DNA from: Phytophthora colocasiae
Lineage: Eukaryota; Oomycota; Peronosporomycetes; Peronosporales; Peronosporaceae
Length of the DNA stretch: 64,000 nt
Direction of reading: 5' to 3'
NCBI GenBank assembly: GCA_018806915.1
Contig: JAGKQI010000043.1
Span: forward strand, 372,001 to 436,000
A program made the position numbers and the translations under genes. Shown here one piece after another: positions 1-7,926 of this stretch (position 1 is its first letter; every line of letters begins with the position of its first letter). A model generated the notes under the pieces. The model had not been told where the DNA came from, searched no databases, and saw nothing but the letters and a program-made list of their open reading frames with translations.

Positions 1-959
1 GAGCGAGCGGACATGTGAAGCTGTCAATGACAGCCACTAGTGGTCGAGACGACAGCTACCAGCCTTATCAAGGGGAAGAGCTGGGACGAACCAGTGACCA
101 ACCGTCTACTTCAAAGGATAACTCGGACATGACTATGAAGCTTTTACGTGGAAGCAAAAACCTGCGTGGCAAGCGCATTCCGTATGAAAAGTTGACTTTG
201 GAAGGACCTTCATTATCAGAGGAAGTCTCAGTCTGCGAGTACAATGGACAGAAAGTTGCAGCCAGAAAACTCCCTCAGTCTGAGCAGGACGCAGAGAAAA
301 TTCAAGCTTTTGCAGAGGAAATTGAGCTCAATGCGAGTCTTGTGCACCCAAACATCATACAGTTTATCGGTGTAGCTTGGAGGGATCTGAGTGACTTGAC
401 TTTAGTGCGCGAGTTCTCGCCCAGAGGCAATGTACTAAGGTATATACAAGCGAATATGGAGCTGTCGTGGACGGAGGAGAAGACGCGCATTGCTCTTGGT
501 ATTGCTCAAGCACTGGAGTACTTACACGGATGCCGGCCACCCGTTATCCACGGGGATATCAAGGCAAACAATGTCTTACTGACGGAAGATCTGGAGCCAA
601 AGTTGATCGAAATTGGCAGTCGTGGAACGACAATAGGAGATGCAATGTCGTTCTGGACAGCACCGGAAGTTCTGGAAGGTAAACAACTCACGCACCAAGC
701 AGACATTTATTCATTTGGAGTTCTTCTAACGGAGCTCGACACGGGTAAAGCCCCGTACTCGGACACAATGACGAAGACTGGAATCAAACTCCAGCCGTCT
801 CAAGTCCTACAATTAGTGAAAACGGGTAAATTACGCCCACATTTATCCAAGAACTGTCCACATCGCATCCAGCGACTTGGAGCCGCTTGCTTAGCTCACA
901 ATCCAGCGAATCGACCCAGCGCTCGGCAGTTAGTGCGACAACTTGAGGGAGCCTGGTAA
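1..959 (+). CDS. TKL-family pseudokinase, 5'-truncated by the window edge
   Basis: The frame is open to the left edge, so the amino end lies outside; the visible part is 314 residues or slightly more. A Ser/Gly-rich juxtamembrane stretch is followed by a kinase fold close to those at 29840 and 35376 (LRGKRIPYEKLT, then HPNIIQFIGVAW). Key positions differ from the family. The glycine loop is replaced by a Glu/Ser-rich stretch, HRDLKSKN reads HGDIKANN, DFGVSR reads EIGSRG, and GTPYWTAPE reads DAMSFWTAPE. The VAxK-type lysine region survives as VAARK, and the Asp and Asn of the catalytic loop remain. Loss of the metal-binding Asp of DFG with an otherwise intact frame suggests a non-catalytic scaffold or regulator rather than decay. 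An ectodomain and membrane helix, as in its relatives, are expected upstream but not visible. Confidence 0.85.
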   Translation, partial: ASGHVKLSMTATSGRDDSYQPYQGEELGRTSDQPSTSKDNSDMTMKLLRGSKNLRGKRIPYEKLTLEGPSLSEEVSVCEYNGQKVAARKLPQSEQDAEKIQAFAEEIELNASLVHPNIIQFIGVAWRDLSDLTLVREFSPRGNVLRYIQANMELSWTEEKTRIALGIAQALEYLHGCRPPVIHGDIKANNVLLTEDLEPKLIEIGSRGTTIGDAMSFWTAPEVLEGKQLTHQADIYSFGVLLTELDTGKAPYSDTMTKTGIKLQPSQVLQLVKTGKLRPHLSKNCPHRIQRLGAACLAHNPANRPSARQLVRQLEGAW

Positions 960-1860
960 AGTTTACCGTAAACGATCATCGAGAGAGACTAACCGGTAAG
1001 GTGGATTTCTAGGTGATATATATTTGAAGCGACCAACGATATGCTCGTACGTAGCCATTTGAACCGTTACAGAGATCCTAACAAAAAGCAAGCTCCACGC
1101 CACCTGTGTCGGTGGTCAATTTTAGGAGTTGTGGCCTGCTATTTAGAATCTATTTCAGTGTAAAGCCGAGAGGTTAAATCGGCAACCCAAGACTATACAA
1201 AAATCAAGTATTGCATTACGAAATGATTGTAGCAGTAGTCGGCGCCTACTTTGTAAGATGCAACGCAAGAAAAAGCCCCGCAAGCCCCGCCTAACTGATA
1301 GAGCGGGGAAGGATTTAAGGCCTGCATGAAGTGAGCTTTAGCGCTCGAGACACCGCGCTGCTGACAGTGCGCAGCCGAGACACGGTCGCCCGCACTGTTG
1401 CTCCAGCTTCAACCACGATCCCCAAGCGCCCAGGCAACCTACCTTGACGGACCGTGTGTCGCGACGTCTGGTGAGCCAAGCGTCCAAGGTCAAGCTGGCG
1501 GAGGCTCTGTCATGGTTTAGTCGGCTTTTAGCAAGATTGGGAAGTCTCAGTTGGTTGTAGTGAAGGGGAGGCAAAACTCGGACGACTACATTTAAATCTC
1601 ATGGGGGACCAAATAAATTTATTTTTTTGGTCCCCCATGAGATTTCGACATCCGGAGTGGAGACCGAACTGTCGTTGTTGTTCTCCGTGTCATTATCATC
1701 CTTTGGGTCAGATGAATTTAACGACTGGGCACTGGGTCAGAGTTTCTCATCCCCTTCGCGCCCCCAAATTATGGCACGGACTACATCTACCAGCATGACA
1801 ACGCAAGCATCCATGGAATTAAGGATTCGTTGGAATCTGCCTTAAAACGCCGGGTTGAGA
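960..1860. other. Intergenic stretch with repeat ends and no supported gene
   Basis: I see no convincing coding region. At 1066-1090 the sequence ccgttacagagatcctaac resembles the 3' flank of the Fanzor copy at 1925-1950, as if a stray element end lay here. At 1592-1648 there is a long hairpin (separate entry). About 1800-1860, read on the minus strand, loosely resembles the 5' end of the kinase gene at 28867, so this flank belongs to a duplicated Fanzor-kinase segment. Confidence 0.5.
1592..1644. repeat. Long perfect hairpin, possible abutting transposon ends
   Basis: aaatctcatgggggaccaaa is followed after an AT-rich loop of about 13 bases by its exact reverse complement, a 20-bp stem. No gene spans it. 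It could be two terminal inverted repeats left side by side after internal deletion of a MITE, or a transcription-blocking hairpin. Confidence 0.7.
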
Positions 1861-1929
1861 GACGACTAAGCTCCAAAACAGTGAAAAGATGACCACACGC
1901 CTGCTGCTCCACCACTCAATTGTTCCGTT

Positions 1930-2603
1930 ACAGAAATCCTAACAAAAAGCTAGCTAGCTTCTGTCGCTTCCACGCTGTAACCCGTGGTGTTCAAGATGTA
2001 CCGCTCGTTATTGATCCGTCGATAATGATCCCACGCAGACAAACCTGAGAATATTGAAGGCAGCGTTGATATCTCTCCCCGCAACGTGATCACAATAGGG
2101 GCAATGAAAGACATCTCTGCTTCCGTGTTTGAGGTGAAGCCTGGAGCACCGCCCACATGTCTGACTCGTGTACATCTCCGAGCAGATGACAAGGCTTTTC
2201 CCCATCAACTCGCATTTCGCCTTCAGAATCTGCCGGAATTGGAAATGCTTGAGGCACAGCAGCAACCGGTTGAAGCTGTGGTTCCGAGAAGTACTTCTCT
2301 TGACCATATCCTTTGAACTGAAGACAGGATGATAACGTCGTACGTCTTCGTCGGTAAGCGGCCGTCTGGTAATGCATCTCCTTCACGGCGTTTCTCAGTT
2401 TTGCCGTAGCGCAGTGGAATGCACGCTTGACTCTCGCGAACACTCGCCACTGTCGCCCGGACCGATGTCCCCTGAAGTTTTTAATGAGCGCCATCTCCCA
2501 GTGAACATCGGTTATCCTGGATCGATATCCGTCTAGATGCTCTCTCGTTCCCCGGCCGACGTGAAGGGCATTTCAATTTAGATCCACTCCAGTCATGAAC
2601 GCC
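1930..2603 (-). pseudogene. Fanzor (TnpB-like nuclease), C-terminal half of copy A
   Basis: Read on the minus strand this begins just after the RuvC-I codons and runs to the end of the protein. Segments recognisable from the copy at 27042 include the RNAFRGHRSGRQWRVFAR-type region, the FNRLL..LKHFQFRQILKAKCELM region, and a zinc ribbon plus RuvC-III stretch: SEMYTSQTCGRCSRLH, FHCPYCDHV and GRDINAAFNIL, with all four cysteines. The frame shifts near 2380 (TAAY then out of frame) and the stretch near 2500-2540 is diverged, so it cannot make a full protein. Fanzors are eukaryotic RNA-guided DNA endonucleases related to IS200/IS605 TnpB. This half is cut from its amino half by the 21-kb insertion starting at 2608. 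The 3' flank (1861-1930) matches the flank of the 27-kb copy, including the start of a kinase gene. Confidence 0.9.
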
Positions 2604-2607
2604 TTAA

Positions 2608-2644
2608 CCCACCGGCGACCGTTATCCCAGCAAAGCTGGGATAA
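2608..2644 (+). repeat. Low-coordinate terminal inverted repeat of the giant piggyBac
   Basis: CCCACCGGCGACCG directly abuts TTAA (2604-2607) and is followed by a perfect 10-bp-stem hairpin at 2622-2644 with loop AAA. The same arrangement appears inverted at 23563-23602. Confidence 0.9.
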
Positions 2645-2950
2645 GAAAAACCTCAGAGAAAAACCTTGTTAGAAGCCCTTTCGTCTTTAAAGTGATATTC
2701 ACGTCGTTTTAGCCAATAGGTGTCGTTTGCGGATTTCTCCCCTGGAACGGTGATGAGCATGGCGGGAGGTCTTCCTTGCCGCCATTGGTCGCCAAGCGTT
2801 GATTTACTAGAGCGGAGTGCAACTGGCAGGGCGGCTTGACGACCTTTTATTGCAAGGTAAATTTGTGAAATATGCTTCCGGAAGCGTTTTGCGTGCTGTC
2901 TTAACTAGATAATACAGTTCTCTACTACCAGCTATCAAGGGCAAGAGCAG
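2645..2950. other. Non-coding stretch inside the giant element
   Basis: No reading frame with coding character was seen. It lies between the terminal hairpin and the first cargo gene, and may hold that gene's promoter or 5' exon. Confidence 0.4.
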
Positions 2951-2953
2951 TAA

Positions 2954-3806
2954 GCAGAAGGCATCCGTTGGCTGGCGACTGGCAAGGACACTCCCTCCCT
3001 GGATTTGTATCTGGAAGATGCTGTGATTCCAAGTGATGGAGGCGGGCGAGAAGCTCCGTACACGTTGCTGTGTATGGTTGTAGCGGTGGAGAAGGCTGAC
3101 GAAGTATCAGAGGATGTATGGGAGACATACCAGTACGAACGAGATGTCAGTCCTTTCGAGTGCCTTCTACAAGCGTCAGACGATTTCAGTATGCATACGA
3201 ACTCTACACGGAAGAAGCTCACGCTGAAACGCAGACAGAAAGCGCACGAAGATGGAGAGTTAAAGCTCCAAACGAGTTCAGTTCGTGTCCAGGCAGATCT
3301 ACTGCGGCTTCTATCGTCGACATCAAGCGCTGTCACTAAAAGGAGACTGGAAGACCAGCTTGAAAGCCTCCGAGTCCAGCAAATTATTGAAACTACTGGT
3401 GTTTTCCAGCCTCGACATCTGCAGATCACAGCGCTGGAAGAAGATCCACTGGAATTCCGTCGCGATACTCATGGTATCGCTCAATTATGGGGTACGTCTA
3501 CGTGTGAGTGTACTGTGTGAATTGAATTGATGGTTGATTGTCATGTAGGACGCAACGTACTGGGAGAACACTACGCTCCTAAGAGTGATCTACTGCGCTT
3601 TCTCCATTCCCACTCAGTGCCAGAGATTTTCAAGCGCATGAAGCGGGTAGTGCGTGACGACCTCAGCACTCGTAACAAACGGCGTATTGCAGCACTCAAT
3701 GCCAAGGAGAAGGAACGCAAAAGAGCTTGAGAAGCAGGGTATTCTGTCTCCTGAGCAGCAGCTAGAGGCAAAGTTCGACCGACTCCTCAATCCAAGTGTA
3801 GCGTAG
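2954..3806 (+). pseudogene. Unrecognised two-exon gene, charged coiled-coil-like protein, one frameshift
   Basis: Exon 1 ends at about 3491 (TTATGGG then gtacgt) and exon 2 begins after tcatgtag at about 3549. Splicing keeps the frame (IAQLWG-RNVLGEHY). The protein is rich in Lys, Arg, Glu and Leu, with LTLKRRQKAHEDGELK, LLRLLSSTSSAVTKRRLEDQ and a basic helix near RNKRRIAALNAKEKER. One extra A in an A-run near 3722 shifts the frame. Ignoring it, the reading continues (EKQGILSPEQQLEAKFDRLL) to a stop near 3806. No ATG lies at the 5' edge of the open stretch and a stop precedes it, so an upstream exon is likely. I do not recognise the family; the helical charged content suggests a nuclear or structural protein. 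Confidence 0.5.
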
Positions 3807-3869
3807 AGTGAAGAGCCCCCGGCAAAGGGATCTACAAGCTTTGAAACGACGCAGATACCCAATCTTGCG

Positions 3870-4360
3870 ATGGCATCACGTACAAGACAGCCGTTCTTCG
3901 GCATCTGCAGCCGTCGACGGCAGTTAGACGAACAGAATGACTCGGCTCGTAGTCAATACACTCGGAGGTGGCGTCCAATGGCTCGATATCCCTGGATCTT
4001 TTCGGTTCTGCTGTTTGGAATTATCACTTTCCCGACAATTGCTGTGTCAATTGACTACGGAACGTTTACTTGGAGCTAGTGGAACGAGATGCACACGTCT
4101 ACTTCGGGCTGGACTGCAATCCGAAGGATGTACCGTTCAGGGCCGCGTGTACGAGCCAAGATATTTGTATCGACACCAGTTGCAATGAGCAACCTGCAGA
4201 CAAATGCTGCCTTGTTTTGCCAGCAGATCAAGGATTTTATGGAGGTAGAAACCGTTGATCGAGTACTTCTTGAGTATCTGCAGACGGAAGCCAAATCCGA
4301 GACCCCTGCTGAGCCGCGACACAAAGTCGATAGCTATAAAAGCGGTTTCGTGTAGGAGAA
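3870..4360 (+). pseudogene. Possible relic of a small secreted or Cys-rich protein
   Basis: At 3978 an ATG opens a short frame with a signal-like hydrophobic run (MARYPWIFSVLLFGIITFPT), ending in a stop at 4077. An overlapping frame at 4070-4258 holds a Cys-rich stretch with about seven cysteines in 40 residues, including FGLDCNPKDV and TSCNEQPADKCC. Whether the pieces belong to one gene cannot be told. No family was recognised. Confidence 0.25.
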
Positions 4361-4598
4361 AGTGGGCAACCGGTGGCAGGACTACTGGAGGTCTGGCGTT
4401 AGTCGCCAGCGAGGTTAGTTTCCCTGGCTCAAAGTGACGGATAAACGGCTCAATACATATTGGTTCATCAGTGAGCATACATGTAGAAATGGAATGGGTC
4501 AACTGTGGCGAAACCTTGGCTTAAGTGCCAGTAATGACTACAGATCGTATGGTATACAAATTCTAGTCAAACGGGGCCTTGTGAACTTGTGAAAGAGA

Positions 4599-5384
4599 AT
4601 GGCAGATTTTTCTGATGAAGAAGATCGCCAGCTCGTCCAGCTAGCAGCGACGTACGTGAAATCTGGACGCCGCGTCAAGTGGTCGTTAGTGGCAGAAAAG
4701 ATGAGACCACAGAAATGGAGCCCAGAGAAGCTTCAGCAACGTATCAAGACGCTCAAGCGACGACTAGGAACTGACGTGTTGCAATTTCCGCCGCGATTCT
4801 TTCGGAAGTCACTCCAACAAAATAGCAAGAGCCAACGAGTCCAACAAGCGGATAGTACGCCCGGAATTACAGAGCAATTGATGGTACCGTTGTCTCACGA
4901 AGACACGTACAACGCCACAGAAAGGCTTTTTCGTGTGTTGACTAGGCGCGATGTACGTGCCAATAAGCGTCAGCTAAATGCTGGGGAGATCACGATGGTA
5001 GCAGTATCCAGTTTTATAACTGAAGCAGCCTTTCAAGAGGGCGATGTGTTTCTCGACGCTGGATCTGGTATCGGGAACGTTCTCGTCCAGATTGCGTTAC
5101 AAACTCGGGCGTCTTGCGTGGTGGGCATTGAGATTCAAGACAACTTGGTAGCAAAAGGGATGAAACTAATCGCGTCAGCAGTTGTGGACCTTCCGCATTT
5201 GCAAAAGATCTGTGTTGTCGCCGGAGACATCCGTGGGTTTAAGGAAAGCAACAAAGCTGTTGTGTGCGCTGGAAAAAAATTATCGTCAAGTCGACCTGGC
5301 TCGCTAATCAACTCCGCTACTGTTTTGTACTGTCATGACACCGTGTTTGAAGAAGATGCCGTGTTGGCGGTTATCAACATGTGA
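4599..5384 (+). CDS. DOT1-like histone methyltransferase with N-terminal Myb/SANT-like domain
   Basis: Residues 1-55 (SDEEDRQLVQLAATYVKSGR, then VKWSLVAEKM and a Trp-containing third helix) resemble a Myb/SANT DNA-binding fold. From about residue 110 the protein follows the DOT1 SAM-binding core: a DAGSGIGNVLVQIAL motif I equivalent to DxGxGxG..Q, then CVVGIEIQDN with the acidic residue that binds SAM ribose, then VVAGDIRGF. DOT1 enzymes methylate histone H3 Lys79 without a SET domain. The frame stops at 5384, but similar composition continues in another frame to about 5510 with CPRHRHSCSSPFC, a Cys/His tail that probably belonged to the protein. An intron or frameshift near 5383 (gtgagttg) is likely. 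At 261 aa the catalytic core may be incomplete. It is cargo of the giant element and may be a captured host gene. Confidence 0.65.
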   Translation: MADFSDEEDRQLVQLAATYVKSGRRVKWSLVAEKMRPQKWSPEKLQQRIKTLKRRLGTDVLQFPPRFFRKSLQQNSKSQRVQQADSTPGITEQLMVPLSHEDTYNATERLFRVLTRRDVRANKRQLNAGEITMVAVSSFITEAAFQEGDVFLDAGSGIGNVLVQIALQTRASCVVGIEIQDNLVAKGMKLIASAVVDLPHLQKICVVAGDIRGFKESNKAVVCAGKKLSSSRPGSLINSATVLYCHDTVFEEDAVLAVINM

Positions 5385-5510
5385 GTTGTATTACCTCATC
5401 TTCGCCTGGTGGGATTAACGACGCTGGTATGTCCACGCCATCGACATTCATGCTCTAGCCCTTTTTGTATTCGATGGGAGCTTCTGAAAACACTTCATGT
5501 TCAAATGACA

Positions 5511-5853
5511 TTCGGGAATTCACTCCGAGAGCTACACTTGTACATTAGACGAGCGAGACCAGTCGCAGTCGAAGAAACTTAAAGCCACAAGGACTTCGAG
5601 TGGAATCATGACAAGATGGAGAGGCAACTTCGCGACAATGGCAATGAGGGCTGCATCGTGCTGTCGATAACGGGTCAGTAGGACAAATAGGTGCTGGTGC
5701 AAGAGTGCTTAGAGCGGCTAGCTAGCAAGGACTTAAACTTCCCGAGCTCAATACCAGAACACCCGACACATACCAACATTGCACCACAGTTTACTTCAAC
5801 ACATAATGAAACACGGTTGTTGAAGTCGTTTGACTGTTCGTTATTCTCTTCCT
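5511..5853. other. No supported gene
   Basis: Only short frames without recognisable content are present between the DOT1-like gene and the end of the minus-strand coiled-coil gene. Confidence 0.4.
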
Positions 5854-7340
5854 TTAAATTTCACAAGTTGTTCCCTGCAACTTCTTCGTTCCCCCCTCTT
5901 TAGCATTAATTCTTTTGACTTCACCCATGCTTCCTCTGCCTTTCTTGTCCTTCTTTCTTATCGTACTGCTGACAGATTTCACTTCCTTGCCTTTCGTGTT
6001 GATTTGTTCGTCTTGCTCTTCAATCTTCGCTCTCGCCGCATTCAGTGCTGTCTCCAGATATTTTACTTTCTTCTGGTAGCCGCTTGATATCGCCTTCTCT
6101 CCTGCTAATTCGGCTGTTTTGTTTCTGAGTGCCTCCTCCAATTTTTTCTGCTTACCTTTGTCACCTCGTCGACCAGTGGAAGCCTTGCGCTGAGCCTCTA
6201 GTTCTTCTCGAAGCGTAGTGGAGTTCAACTTCTCCTCATCCAGTTCCCGCACTAGTTCTTGAATTTTTTCCTCAGCTTCCAAGTGTCTCGCCTTGAGATC
6301 CTCCAACTTGGATACGTGGCTTGTCTCCAAGTCCTTCAACTTCCTCTCGGATGCAGCAGACAGCGAGACGGAGATCTTGCGGTAGATCAAATCAAACTCC
6401 GCCCGTAAAGTCTGCTTCTCCTCTTCAGTGTCACACACGAGAGTCGGTAAAGTCGCCGCTACTGCTTGAACTTGGTCTAAACTCGACTCCTTCCCTATCT
6501 TTCCAGTAGCAAGTGGCTTCGCTGCTTGGCTTATCTCTCTTTCCTCCCGAATTGCACGTCTCAGCTCTTTCTTAGTTTCTTCGTGGCCCTCGCTCAAAAG
6601 CTCCTGTATCTTCGTGACAAACGAGGCATTGCTTGACGCCACGAGTTCTCTTAGGCCTGCGCTGGGATCTGCATTAGCCTTGTTTTTCTTATTTTCCAAC
6701 ACCTTGAGATACCCTGCATATACTTCCTTGAGCAGAGACTGGTGGTGCTTCTTGAGCTCTGCTGGTTCGCTCTTGAAGGCCTTGAACTGAATTTTGGTCG
6801 CTAAATCATTGTAATCCACCTTTTCGCATCTATTTCGTGCGGCGAGATACCGTTCTACCCACAAGCGCTTCTGATAGTTTGCCAAAGTGTACGGCTGTGC
6901 TTTCGTGCGCCGCTCGCATTGCCGCTTATCTCCTTGGTACTCCTCGTTGCAAGCTCTCCTCATTTCATCGCAAGCTTCCTTCAGGAATTTGATGGGAACC
7001 TCTTGGCCTTCTGCCTCCTCCGGTTCAGCAGCATCAACATCCTGTACAGAAACTTCAGTATCTTGGCCTGTCGGTTTTGGTCGCTTGCTAGATCCATCCG
7101 AGGACTCAGTAATATTCCCCTTTCGTTTCTTAGATGAAGGCTTGCCCTTGGTTGACGACTTGCTCTGGCCGACTGATTCTCCTGCGTTTTGGCCGGGACG
7201 ACTAACGAATTCGTTTGTGCTGCCACCGACAGTAACTGCCTCGTATGCGCAGTTCTCTCGGTTTGCCCATCCTTCACCCGCGTGTTGCCCTTAAACAGAG
7301 CGACCTTGGTTTTCCTTTTCCCCGCACGCGTCTTCACCAT
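5854..7340 (-). CDS. Coiled-coil protein of unknown function, one probable frame break
   Basis: The main frame (5854 up to about 7289) is open well upstream of the Met at 6963. It contains a Lys/Ser-rich acidic region (SSTKGKPSSKKRKGN, then an acidic Glu/Asp/Val stretch) and then a long helical region rich in Glu, Lys, Leu and Ala (LEDLKARHLEAEEKIQELVR and KYLETALNAARAKIEEQDEQ) typical of a coiled coil. The only good start, MVKTRAGKRKTKVALFKGN, lies in another frame at 7340, so a small intron or indel between about 7190 and 7290 must join them. The C-terminus is very basic (RKKDKKGRGS). The nuclear-localisation-like basic clusters suggest a nuclear or DNA-associated protein. I do not recognise a family. 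Confidence 0.5.
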
Positions 7341-7451
7341 CGTCTTTCAATGGAAATCACACGCAACAAAAAACATACCAAAGAATTTGACATCATTTAC
7401 TCACTAAGTACAAATTATTTATCTCACAACTCAATATTGCGCCACCATTGA

Positions 7452-7829
7452 CTAAACCTCAAGAGCTACGAGACGGGTACGGGCAAAGTCAAGCGGGTAC
7501 ACGAAGAGCGGCGAGCGGGCACCGCCCGAAGCCAGGTTGCCCTTGAAGAAACGCCAGAACTGGTCCTTGGTGACACCGTAATGAAGAGCTTATGAACTTG
7601 TCCTTTAAGGCAAAGTTCAGGGCCTGGGTGCCCTGCTCCTTGGACACACGCACGAAGCAGTCCACGATGCCCTTGTTCGGTTAATCTGCGACGAAGCGCT
7701 GCAGAAGCAGCTTGACACGCTCGATGGAGGCCACGACGGTCTTGGAGATACCGCCGGCAGCCAGGTCCATGAAGAACGAAACGGCGCCGCTCTTCTTCTC
7801 CGAAGTGGCGACTGGTTCAGGGCGCTCAT
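7452..7829 (-). pseudogene. Mitochondrial ADP/ATP translocase pseudogene (SLC25 family), internally deleted
   Basis: After MSALNQSP, a shift of one frame gives a clear adenine-nucleotide-translocator sequence: [65 protein letters not shown] and [13 protein letters not shown]. The second carrier half is missing, and segments between these blocks are deleted: the pyrimidine-transport middle of repeat 1 and the loop after LKDKF. There are frameshifts and a stop after RFVAD. It looks like a broken cargo copy of a normally essential inner-membrane carrier. Whether it came by retrocopy or DNA capture is unclear because the introns of the source gene are unknown. Confidence 0.85.
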
Positions 7830-7926
7830 CTTGAGGAAAGGGGGGAGGCTTTAAGAGTCTTCAGCGAAACGGAGAAAAATCCTAAATGATCGAGGTCGAG
7901 CACGCGGATATTCCATGCAATGGCAA

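Noticed and set aside
3870..4079. A secreted effector with an RxLR motif
   Set aside because: A hydrophobic start is present but no RxLR-EER arrangement follows within the usual distance and the frame ends after 34 codons.
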